A stretch of 64,000 nucleotides of DNA, taken from NCBI GenBank assembly GCA_019843655.1, contig JACDQD010000010.1:5873637-5937636 (forward strand), read 5' to 3'. The DNA comes from Lethocerus indicus (lineage: Eukaryota > Arthropoda > Insecta > Hemiptera > Belostomatidae). Positions 12,095 through 26,239 of the stretch are shown here, one piece after another. The notes under the pieces were generated by a model. It saw only the letters and a program-made list of their open reading frames with translations, did no database searches and was not told the DNA's origin. The position numbers and the translations under genes were made by a program. Each line of letters opens with the position of its first letter. Within the stretch, counting starts at the first letter, position 1.

Positions 12095-12148
12095 AGTCGG
12101 ATAACTGTCTATTCATTGTAATTTTACTCGCGAAGATTTTCTGACACG
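12095..12148 (+). other. Exon-like segment with strong splice sites, no open frame
   Basis: The acceptor TCCTTTCTCGCAG and the donor GTAAGTGATG bound 54 nt. All three frames contain a stop. The best one reads SDNCLFIVILLAKIF before the stop. If real, this would be an untranslated or non-coding exon. An internal weaker donor at 12118 would give a 23-nt exon whose phase could bridge the hydrophobic exon at 8329-8400 and the exon at 14026. That bridge is speculation. Confidence 0.25.
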
Positions 12149-14025
12149 GTAAGTGATGATCTCTTATATTTCAAGAAATTTCCTGTATACTTTAATTCCC
12201 TGTTAGTTTCTGCAAGGGCTTGTAGAAGGCGTCCCACTGTTCGGTCCTATCCTACTTCCACGGTTCATCTACTGTAGGGGCGGAAAATGCACCCCTAACA
12301 GTTTACACAGGCTTCAGACTATGCATCACAATACATCCGGATAAGATATTCACTTCTGGACGGGGTGAGAATGTCTGAGTACGAGCATTCGATGGGACAG
12401 GATCGTAAAATAACCAAAAAACTGCATTATATTTTACACTCTGTCATGAGCGCTGGAAGTTTCATTGGCAGCGTATTATTGGCAATGGGGAAAAGCCGAA
12501 ACCGGTCTACGGGAAAACCGAATTGATGCGCGGGATGTACAATCGCATTAATTACGACATTATCTCTATTATCGGATGGAACCGATCCATGAATTTATCC
12601 CCCAGCGCTGGGTTAGCTCAGGTGCAAATTTGAATCAATTATTAATGGAACTCAATTAACCCCATGCATTAATAAAGTGCATTAATCAATTAATAAGTAC
12701 AGATTGAATCGGACCGATCCGCTATTAACCCGGCAACGGCCCTAAAATTACGCATTCCCTTTCAAGAATGCTTCTCCTCTGCCATAAGTTTTAAATTACT
12801 CCATAACAGCGGTCGCGTGTGACGTTTCATTTCAGTTTCCAGCCATACTATAATTTCAATTGCTTCGAATTCATAATGCTGTAAATTATTTCCACAACGT
12901 TCTGCCTTTGTTGCTTTGATATTGCTCGTATACTGCATTCACATGCTGCGTATTGCATTAAATAATAATATCGCTTTACGCGCGGTAAAGTAAAATTCGT
13001 TGTAATTCCAATTGTCATTGGAAAATATCAGTTTATCACCGAATAATAGATAGTCAGTGTGCTCAACGAGTCAATGTTTACTCCCTTCTTGAATTTTATT
13101 TTCCATTGACAGTTTGCTTGGTTGTTGTAATGGCCGTTAGACAGTAAAACTATTTATCGCTTTATTACTTTGTGTTATTTCTTTATATTATGGTTAAAAA
13201 GACATTATCCCAAGCCAAAATTAATGAGAGCCACATGCAAATCAACTAAGGAATAGTGAATTTCGATTAGATATAACTACATCGCCGATTTCAGCTATGC
13301 GACAAACATAGAAAAGACAGTCGAGTTCAACTGTAAACTTCGTATTGAAATTTCCTAGCCCATTTTAAAAGGTTTAGAGGAGAAATACACTTTATACAGA
13401 TTGAATTTCGCCCCGAGTGACCTAACGGGGGAAGTAGCTTTTTGTCTCACACAAACAGATTAGGCTACAATCTTCTTATGGAACAAGCTTAAAACGGGAT
13501 GAGCTCAACCCCCCACCCCCGCTTCCCCTCCGGCTACTTATCTCGTTATTTCTGCCTCCGACAACGCAGAAAATATCAACAACTCCGAGTCGCGTTTATC
13601 TGTAAGGATGAATGGTGCATTTATTAAACGGGAGACGGAAACAGTGTTACTTTTTCTATTTACTGATCTGAAATAGACTAGTGGGTGGGACTAGTTTGAA
13701 ATAAACTCAGTTTACGTGCATTCAAATAGTTGTAGTCACAACTACCCTGAATAAGGTAATTTGAAAAAGAAATTCTTAACCCTTCATTATTCAATTTTTT
13801 TTCTTGTTATCGATAGAATGGAGTTTCGTTAACCTATCCTATTTATGAATAATTCGGCTAATACATTTATTCTATCGCCAATACTTCTTTCGGTGATATA
13901 GTGGCTCTGGTAAGTACGAAAGAAATACTCGAGGTCCATACATTTTCGTAATGGAGGGTATCATTCCAACGATGAATTGACTCACTTACAGTTTTTTTTT
14001 GAGGTCGACGTATTGAATGTTACAG
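12149..14025. other. Non-coding, with a cluster of TAAT-type motifs
   Basis: About 12630-12700 is dense in ATTAAT, CAATTAA and TTAATAA motifs, the core of homeodomain sites. The rest is AT-rich with no recognisable coding sequence. A donor-like CTCTG/GTAAGTAC at 13910 has no convincing open exon before it: all frames from the acceptor-like site at about 13816 are closed. Confidence 0.4.
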
Positions 14026-14259
14026 GAATACACTGCAAAACCTTCTCCTACTCATGAAAACGCATCGAAAATCCTTAGGAAGAAAGTGATAACAAACACA
14101 ACACTATTAGCCTCTCGGATGATTAACGAACACTTAAACACTGTTACCGCCTTTTTTGAATCCTTCAAAATACCCATTGTGCAAAATGATCAGTTGCACT
14201 CGCTACTCACATCCAAATATTTTCCTAAGAACGAAAAAATCTGGAATGTGGCATCAAAG
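14026..14259 (+). CDS. FAM20B: FAM20B-like kinase, N-terminal-side exon
   Basis: This exon is 78 codons, phase 0 at both ends. The acceptor is GAATGTTACAG; the in-frame stop at 14014-14016 forces the exon to begin after it. The donor is AAG/GTAAAT. The protein runs from EYTAKPSPTHENASKILRKK to PKNEKIWNVASK and has no stop. The last residues fit the W-x-x-A/V-S/A-x-W-V context that precedes the conserved domain of FAM20B. The rest corresponds to the poorly conserved stem region between the signal anchor and the kinase domain. FAM20B phosphorylates xylose in the glycosaminoglycan linker in the Golgi. No signal anchor is in this exon, so at least one upstream exon is needed. The assignment depends on the next exon. 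Confidence 0.62.
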
Positions 14260-14365
14260 GTAAATTGAACCTTACCTGAAATAACAAAGGAAATAGATTA
14301 TGTGTATGAGTTAAGTTGTTTAATATGAATGATTATTGTAAAGTCAGAAATCATGTTTGTTTCAG

Positions 14366-14545
14366 TGGGTTACAAAAGACCATATAATAACCAGATATGC
14401 TCCATTTCTTCATAGTGTATTGGAATATTTATCTGAATGCAAAATACTCAGTGCAGATATATCTTCAAGAGGAACTCAGTTGAAAATCCTTCTGACTTTA
14501 GAAGGGGGTCAGAAAGCATTATTTAAATACATTCGACTACTGGCA
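14366..14545 (+). CDS. FAM20B: FAM20B-like kinase, exon with the GTQLK/GGQK region
   Basis: The acceptor TGTTTGTTTCAG opens a phase-0 exon of 60 codons. Joined to the previous exon it reads ...NVASK-WVTKDHIITRYAPFLHSVLE, then LSECKILSADISSRGTQLKI, then LLTLEGGQKALFK. The pattern WVT...(A/T)P.L..VL, then I..AD...GTQLK.LL.LEGGQK..FK, is that of FAM20B. The related FAM20C has GGTQLK and QALFKPMK at the same place. The lysine of ALFK is likely the nucleotide-binding lysine of the family. Family members continue with P and a basic stretch; here the exon continues YIRLLA and ends at GCA/GTACGTGA, an in-phase donor at 14546. If that donor is not used, the frame stops 14 bases later. No following exon (R-H-N-A-E, D-R-H-H-Y region) was found downstream. 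It could be a divergent paralogue or a decaying copy, but clean splicing and frame argue for a real gene. Confidence 0.72.
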
Positions 14546-16231
14546 GTACGTGAAATCTGACACCCGATCTGTCGACGTAATTCCGACCGATGATCGGTAT
14601 ATTGGGCGCGGTTAATGGCAACAGGGAAGACAGGAGGGCCGTTTTGTAAAAGACTTTTGGGGAGGACTTGTTACCGGACGCTGTGCGGGATCCGCCGCAG
14701 TGCAAACATTCATCAAACACCGGTTTCGAGTAATCCGATTAGCTGCCGCCGCCGAAATGTGAGTTTGCACCAACTTGGCTTCGGCGGGTGGGTTGGGAAG
14801 TGTAAATTGTTGTCGCTCGGAATTTGTTGGAGATCTATTTTAAACTTAAGAGTTGCCGATGTAATTATGAAACTTCACCCACACCCCCGACACCGACTCC
14901 GCCCTTTGTTCACGGTGTTTGGGTGCTCGTGGAAAACTCTAATCAAAAACGAGCTAAACTTTAAGGGAAGGCGGTGATGGGGGGGAGATATAGTTAATCC
15001 GAAGAATTAATGTGACGCCTCCCTTCTTTCGTGAACTGCATGAATATTTTCCTCGGTGGTCGATGACTGTGTCGACCTGACACGTTCAATTCAACGCTAC
15101 ACTTATTGCCTTACGCTACGGTAAAATTTTTCAATGTTACATCAGGGTCAAAATTATTAGTCAACAGTGTCAAAAACACTAAACATACGAAAAGTATAGC
15201 TATATAGTAACTAAATGAATTTTACCGATACAAAATTCGAGATAAAAGAACACTAGGATTCAGAATCCTTAATATACTATAGGAAAATTTGTTAAGTTTG
15301 TCAAGTTAAATAATTTACATTATGAGGAATGAGGATTTTTGTGCGATAACACTTGAGTAAGGGCTTGAGTAATATCAAATGTACGATTTTTAGTAAATTA
15401 TCACACTGGTGATAACCTATCGTTATATCCAATACCTAATTACAGCTATTACGAAATCAAATATAATATATAGTGTGAGATCGATGGGGGTTAAAAGGCG
15501 GATTTGGTTAACAAAACAGCGTACCTGAGATCGACAATAATTCTTTTATACTTTCACTAAACCTCCGAGTAAATAGTTCATTATTGCCTTATTCTTCGTC
15601 GAGTTCACGTCCATATAAAACAAAATTAACTACAATAATTAATTGAGAGAGGAAACTCTCTGTTCCGGACTTGGTAAGTTGGAGTGAACAAGCTTTTCAG
15701 GACCTTGGGAGGAACCCCTCCGCCCCGCTCCCTTGAAATTTCTGCGCTTTTCGAAAACTTGCATTTGATAATATACCCCCTCCAGAAAACGCTTTGTGTT
15801 CTCGGAAGGATAATTTAATAATACGCAGAACGATTCATTTTCGTATCACGTTCTCTGAAATTCCGAGAAACGAATCTGACACTAATTACGATTTTGTGAT
15901 TGGAAAACAAAAACATATTTAAATTATGTTCATCTCGGACTGTACGACGCGTATACCATTTCCATTTCTACGGTCTGCCATTTCATGAGTTCAATCAACC
16001 TTTTTGTAAGCGGAGTAAAGTGGGATGTATTTGTAAGCGTTCAATGGCTGAAATGGCCCGTACATAAATAATAAAATTTACAAGCGCCGTACATACAAAA
16101 AATACGTACATTTTAAATAAACATACTCACCTGTAATAATTCTATAATTCAGGATCCACTAATACTGAGATCCTGAGCTCCTATGCTAACTGGCAGAGCT
16201 GTTTTGGAAGCAACCGTTAAGCCTGCTTAAT

Positions 16232-16236
<5 letters not shown>
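14546..16236. other. Presumed start of a long intron; nothing recognised
   Basis: After the donor GTACGTGA the sequence is non-coding. A 120-codon open frame at 14615-14977 overlaps a GC-rich patch and resembles no known protein. It does not carry the FAM20 residues expected next. Confidence 0.45.

Positions 16237-16287
<51 letters not shown>
16237..16287. repeat. (AT)n microsatellite, about 51 bp
   Basis: An uninterrupted AT dinucleotide run. It is one of two long AT runs in the window; the other is at 44509-44558. Confidence 0.97.
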
Positions 16288-16291
<4 letters not shown>

Positions 16292-19200
16292 GTCATATGT
16301 TAGGGTCAATTTATGTTGTCCCTTCGGTTTCTTTCCCATCCGGACGTGTCTCTCCCCCTCTATCGAATTTACTTCTGGGTTACTCCTTTAATCCCTTTTA
16401 TTGTTGCGCCCGCAGACTGGAACTCGGCTGGAATTGGATTGAGGACCCCCCTCAACCCCGAAGTCCTCCCGGTTTTTATTTAATTCCTGTTTGTTATCCC
16501 CCGAGTTGTACCCCGCCCGCCTTCAAACGCCAGACCGAGAATGACCCTCCGCGTCGTACTCCCCCCTCCCCCGCACATGTGATGGCAATTTAAAAATCGG
16601 GACAACTGCAAATTGAGTTTAATCCCGTTTCAACCGTTCCACGTAATGTACTGTACGTGGGGGTAATCATACTCTAGGTGTGGAACAGAAGAATTGAGGT
16701 CAATTCAGTGGGTCAATCGCCAGAGTTAATTAAAAAAAACCCCAATTGAATACAAATAAATATTAAACATATTATTCAAGTTTCGAGATGTTTTTCCCTA
16801 CGATTTGTGTAAGTGATCCGTCAATTCATGAATTGATCGAATCAACGGGGAATGTGCTCTATATCAAATATAGATTTATATCTACGCATTTTAATTTCTA
16901 CGTTTAGTATTTACACAATTGTGTTAATTAACTGTGTGGAATCTTGTATGGCGCCGTTGTAATTAAAAGCCTCGCTCGAAATAAGAAACCCGCGTTGGGA
17001 TTCGGACGGAATTTGTAGCACCCCATAACCTGTGACTTTTAAGGGGCTCTCTCAACTGAGGCCTGAAGTAAATTCCGGCTTTAGTGTCCCTTCTTCTTTC
17101 AAACAGGCTGTATCTTCGACACTAACTTCGGCAGTTTGCCGCCGGTATTTCGCCCGCAGCACACCGGGTAGATAAATTGTTATTGAATCCTTCGGCGTTA
17201 TGCAAGTTTATTAAATTTAAAGCTGTCGTTTATATAATACCGCTCTGCTGAAATACGACGGTGATTACATTTGTTTCGATATAGTTTGGAGACAGAAATG
17301 TCCAGATTGAATTCGATAAATTGTAGGAAAAATGACAAATATAGGGTATAGAATCTAATGCCCGGTGAATTGAGATCGGTATTTTATGAATTGGAAAATA
17401 GTTCAGGGCCGTTTGCGCTACACAACCCCCCCCCCATTCGGCATTAAAATCCGGAAATGTGATACTGAACAATATCTTGGACGCAGTTTATTCCATTGAT
17501 TAGATATAAGTGGCCGCAGCCCCGTTATTTATTCAGCGACCCGCATGCGGCCCAAGCGTCGCGAGTTGCCGCCCCCTTGCCCCTTGCAACTGGTTGGACA
17601 GACAGTGGCGTGTATATTCATATATTTTGTAATTCAATTAGCTTTGCTCGATTAGTTATACAGCACTGAATAATATTCTATCGACAGATAATAAAACGCG
17701 TAATTCCAATTAATTTTAAACTATTAATTTCCGAACTGAAATGTTAATACAGGTTAGTACGATCAATAGATTCATCCTATTCCTTCTTACTAAAAATTAT
17801 TAATAATAAATAAATAGTATATATTTATAAATATTTTATTCAATAAATATTTAATGGATATATTGTACACCAATGTATGTAATCATGAAAATACGTTGAA
17901 ATGGTCAACATAATTTTCCTCAGTTTGTTTCCTCGATAAATGGGGCAGATGGATATCCTAAGCACTGGGTTTCCTAATGTACAACCCCACGAAATAGACG
18001 GCCGAGAAAAATTAAATATCTCATACAGGCGATTTATTATTTGAGGCAATTTCGCATATGCGCAATTTTCAAAGTATATTTATGCAATTATTCGCGCCTA
18101 ATGAGGAGCCCGCCAGCCCTCGCTATTCGCCTCATGTTGGTCGATGCTGGCTCAAGCCGAACTTGGAGCTGTAACAAGTTTCGAAACAAACTTATTAACA
18201 TCGATGAACCAGAGCTTCGGCAGTATCCACGTACCTGGGCTTCATTAAAAATTCCCAGTCTTCAACTGCGGTTCATTAGGCCTCCCATTGGGCTCCCATA
18301 TTTTTATACTTTCATTTTTCTGACAGCATTTTAATCATATTTCTCATATTTTCCTCAAGCGGAGTTAAAACTAATAAAACGCTAATTCAACGACTCATCA
18401 ACGTTGGATAGTAGGCTATTGCTTCCTACCGACTTCGCCTTGAAAACATCATCATAACAATAATTATAAATTAATGTTTACTCAAAAATCTAAAGTAGTC
18501 CTTTCATTTTGCCCTAGTCATAGGATTGGGTAGATACATTATGGAATAGTAGAATGGTTAGCGACTGCTTTTCCCCGAGAAAAATAATTTAGAGTGAATT
18601 CTTTAATATATAAATGTCATTGATTTTAATTATTGGGGATATATAAATTTAAATATAAAACATAATTGTTGCGGTGTTCATAATTATACATGTATATTAT
18701 AAAAATTGTTCGTATTTTAGTGTACAAATTATAAATAAATAGTCCGGCTTTCCGGTGATATATTTCCTCTGGGATAGAGAATTATTTAACTCAGTTTCTG
18801 CCTCCCCGAACTTCTATCGTTGAATGATTATGCGGGGGATTTCTGAAACGCTTTAAACCTCGGCGCAAATATATGGAAGGTTTACAAAACCGCCGGCCGG
18901 GAAAGCGGCTTCGAATCCGATACAATTCCAGACAGCCTCTTGTCTCGGTTCCTTTTCTCTCCCCCCAAACCAAAAAGAAAGTTTTTATTGAAACGAGAGC
19001 CTCCATTAAAATTCCCTTTTTCCTCCCTCCCCCTCTCTCTCTCTTTCTCTCTCACCCCAGTCTCAGACCGGGGTCGGGGTTGAAAAAGAACTTTGCGGCC
19101 CCAACAATGAGCGGGGGCGGGGGCTTGAAGACCGAGATCAAATGTCATTACGACCGACGAAAGTATCCGTGGACTGGCGGTCGTTAAGGCCTACCAGACT

Positions 19201-19769
19201 GTCTCGAACTGCAAGGGGGGAAGGAACACCTTTCATTTATTACAGCAATTAAACATACTGTCGGTTTTTACGACATTCTTTGTGATGATAATTATTCGAC
19301 CCCGACAACGGGATCGGTCACTAAAAAATATTAACGATCATTACCAGTAAAATCGGCCGCAGTTGCATAATATTTTTGGGTGCAATAACGAATTATTTAT
19401 TTATTTCTCAATAATACTACGAGGCCAGGATTTGGGGAGTATATTATGAAACAAAATAACGATGATCCTTTCAACAATGCCCGAAATGAGGCAACAATTT
19501 AGTGGAAAAAGAAATCAACATTTTTGCGATTTCTCGCACAAAGTTGTCGCAAGGTATCCAAAAAAGCATTGCATATATAATTAAATAAATTAAGTAAAAC
19601 AATCATTAATTGATTAGCATAACTTTATTGTAGTATCAAGACGAAAATAATCTGGCGATATTTCAGAATTGATAATATCCAAAATAATATCTTAAATTGA
19701 ATGTTACGTTTGGAATTTTACTGCATGTTGCCTACAAAACATTGCGACATTGGAATACCTCTCACGTGG
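16288..19769. other. Non-coding, with a short CT run
   Basis: Mixed sequence with G/C runs at 16440-16580 and 17427-17435, and an imperfect CT run at about 19032-19053 next to a GC-rich patch. Open frames on both strands at 18790-19190 overlap this patch and are low-complexity artefacts. A segment near 18041-18075 holds short palindromes (GCATATGC). No gene or transposon was recognised. Confidence 0.45.
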
Positions 19770-20137
19770 AATCCCCATACCCGACTCAAAAGAATCGACT
19801 TAAACCGAAAATGTTGACTTTTAGGACCATTACTAAAACGGACATCAAAATTGAACTTAACAACAAAGCGATACTTAAACCGACATGGACATAGGGTATA
19901 GAGCTATGGGGTTCCAACAAGACGTCCAACATCGTTTACATCCACAGATTTCAGTCAAAAGTCCTCAACATACAAAATCCCGGTTAGCCCTCAGACCATA
20001 ATTGTTCTTGTGTCAAAAGTGTCATCTTTGGGAGGTCTCTTTTATCGCGATAGGCGTGTGAAAAACATACAGACAGCATTTGTACTTATAACACTCAATG
20101 TCGATTGTACAAAATAAAAAAAGGTTAAAAAAAGGGA
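19770..20137 (+). pseudogene. Jockey-type non-LTR retrotransposon, 3' fragment
   Basis: The reading frame gives SPYPTQKNRLKPKMLTFRTI, then TKTDIKIELNNKAILKPTWT and a stop (TAG in place of the tyrosine codon), then GIELWGSNKTSNIVYIHRFQ and SKVLN. This matches the Jockey RT C-terminus seen at 10690. An internal deletion then joins KVLN to the AAAATCCCGGTT block, losing the APRYVSNHT...TVDEVA part. The 3' end carries CAATGTCGATTGTACAAAAT, then an A-rich tail with AAAAAAAGGTTAAAAAAA. The same tail closes the copies at 43010 and 48950. Confidence 0.87.
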
Positions 20138-20180
20138 AATACCTGTTTTGTCATGTGCGAAGTTTTGGAATAACCTTCTC
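20138..20180 (+). repeat. Short module shared with the hammerhead-repeat family
   Basis: AAATACCTGTTTTGTCATGT, then GCGAAGTTTTGGAATAAC, directly follows the Jockey tail. It resembles ATATACCTGTTTTGTGGTCT, then GCGAGGGGTTGGAATACC, at 40924 (also 38062), which lies at the head of the hammerhead-type repeats. The similarity is clear by eye but imperfect. Confidence 0.55.
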
Positions 20181-22496
20181 CATTCGCCGAAAAAAAAGGG
20201 GAGATAGAGTAAACTAGGGTATTATATTAATAAATTATAGGGAAAATCGTAGGAGGGGTATCACATAGGTTCGGGCGACATATCTGCAAACGGTGGATGA
20301 AACCTAAATATGTTTTCCTCCGGTTGCAGCCATCCAAATGCAACGGTGTAAATCAGACGTGTCGCAGGCATTCGCGTACCACACGGTTGTTGTCCGCTCG
20401 GACATTTACATATTTACAGAGCTGAGTGTTGGGGCCGAACATTAAAGTGGACCAGTCCGAGTTTTAATATTTGACTATAGAGAGTTATTGAGAGGGGCTA
20501 AAAGCCCGAGGGGCGCTCGTCCGCGACTGCCCTCCCTTCCCTTCCCTTCCCTTCCATGCCCTCTCCGATGCATAAATAAAAACCTTTATTTAGTTTTCAC
20601 GCCTCCGCCCGTTATGATACGCGCCCGATTTGAAAATGAAAGGAACTATAACTGCGTACGACCACCTGAAAATCGTCGTTTGATCTGCACTTTTTCCCCA
20701 TTTTTTTTTCAGCTGTCATAGTCGAAATATGCATGCGGTGAATAATACATCCGTCGCTTGTATCGATATAATATCATCGCTATTTTTCTATATTTCCAAT
20801 TGTTAATAATTTATTGGGAGGTATCGCCGAACTAGCACAATTTCGTGCTGTACACCTGCTTCATCCGGAGTAGGAACAGGGTCAGTAAAATGATGATTGT
20901 TGCGCAATGAGTGATTTGTGAAAATCTTGGGTTTACTAAGGATTTTTACAGTTACCCTTAGATTGGCTCTTAGAAAGAGCAAGTGCATATAGAATCTATT
21001 AACATTAATTTTTTATACTATTAAATACAGAAACATAAATGCTTTTATTACTGACATTAACGTTTACCAATTGAATTAGACTGAAGTTGCAGTCGTTATG
21101 CAGTAGCAGAAATGTATCCCGCCGTTCCACGCCACTCGAAGAAAGCTCATTTAAAATTCAAATGAAAGAACACAGATTGGCGACAAAACAATGCGTAAAT
21201 TTCACGCGAACTATTCATTTGAGATTTCGAAATTAGCGCCCCATTTTCTAGGAATCGAATTTATTTTTAATTTCGCGTTCATGACCCATAAAGTCTTTCC
21301 CGGTAACGCCGCGTAGAGAAGACCGACTATTGTAGAGAGGGCCAATTACAGAAGCCATCTCGTTTATCATTAGGACGAATGAGTTTCTACGAAACTGTTC
21401 GCCCCCCGCTGTAAATGCTAATCATTTCTCGTTTCATGGAAGGTGAAATACACATTTTCGAACTAACAACTGCCCGCCATCCTCAAAGGGGTTATTATGG
21501 AGTTACTTTTCAGCATAAACGAGGAATTTTATAACGCTCTTTCACCTATTACGATTCTCGTCCCCTCCCATAATATTTGAAATTCAATTTTTTATTCCAG
21601 AGCATGATTTCATACGCAATAATGTTATTGTGCAATAATCCTCTTGTTTTTTTTCGTAGATTAATAAACCGAAATTGAAATTAATTAACGTTCTGAATAT
21701 ATTTAAATTAATAAACCGATATTCAAATAAATATGAGAACGCTCATTGGCAGGAAGCGCGCGTAATTATTACAATGCCGCAGTTAACAAACACCGGTGAA
21801 AAAGTGTATTTGCACACTTTGTATTTGTGTTTTGAATCAGCGTAAAAAAGTCCGGAGAAACATGAGACCGCCAAATAACGACCGGACATAAAAGGAAAGT
21901 GACATTCCAATAATGGCGTTTATTTTTTTTGTTCATTCTCGGTTCTGGTCGGTATGTGTGAAAGTTTTGCTCTCAATACTGCTTGGTGACTCTTATTCTT
22001 TATTTTCTTGTGGTCTGATTTATTTCAACTCAGAGTTTGTTTCAGAGTTCCTTAACCCAGTTCATTTGTTGGGAATGCACTGGACATGTCCATTAATATA
22101 TTCCTTCAATATTTGATTGAATGTTTTAATCTTCAAAACTCTCGCAGACCACGAGTCTCCACTATTATTGGAGATTTCGTCGGTCCGCTAGTTGGGCAAG
22201 AACAAGAGAAACGCGGACGGTCCCAGAAGTCCGGTTTTAGCGGTAAACTTGCCCAGTTTCATACCCCGCATTCTGAGAACAGGGACGCCCTTTACGGCCG
22301 ATCGCCCCCGTTCATCGTTCATCGTCCCGGAATGAACTTCGGTTAAAGTGGCGGAAACGAGAAACGGATAAACGCACCGGCCCTCGCCAAATATCCCATA
22401 TTCAATTCAATTTCCATTACCGTACATACGGCATCAATTATACATGAGAGACGGTCGGAGAGCCCGAAAAGTGTGGAAATAGGCCCGGTTGCCTTC
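20181..22496. other. Non-coding, nothing recognised
   Basis: Includes repeated CTTCCCTTCC near 20530 and AT-rich stretches at 21000 and 21650. Open frames at 21913-22346 (67 and 86 codons) show no recognisable motif or splice bounds. Confidence 0.45.
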
Positions 22497-22530
22497 CTCT
22501 CTCTCTCTCTCTCTATCTCTATCTCTCTTA
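22497..22530 (+). repeat. CT microsatellite, 18 nt pure then imperfect
   Basis: A pure CT run is followed by ATCTCTATCTCTCTTATC. Confidence 0.93.
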
Positions 22531-26019
<3,489 letters not shown>

Positions 26020-26216
26020 CTACGGCTCCCTCCCGTCACCTGTACGCGTTCTGCCCTCTCGTTCTATCCACCCCGAGGGACGGTAGGCGGGGGATTATTT
26101 CGCATTAATTACATTGTCCCCGAGGCCCTGAGTCCTAGCAGGGGTTGGGGTTTAAGTTCATAAAGGCGAAAAAGAGGCCCACAAAAAAATAGATTGGGAA
26201 CCGGGTTATTTTATCC

Positions 26217-26239
26217 CTCTCTCTCTCTCTCTCTCTCTT
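26217..26239 (+). repeat. CT microsatellite, about 22 bp
   Basis: A pure CT run followed by TTCTCTCCTCCCTC. It lies 200 bp from the (TC)61 array. Confidence 0.93.

Noticed and set aside
13816..13910. Possible exon ending at CTCTG/GTAAGTAC
   Set aside because: All three frames from the only plausible acceptor contain stops and the acceptor is weak; could be non-coding at best.
18545..18575. tRNA-like A-box sequence (GAATGGTTAGCGACTGC)
   Set aside because: No matching B box (GGTTCGANTCC) and no cloverleaf downstream.
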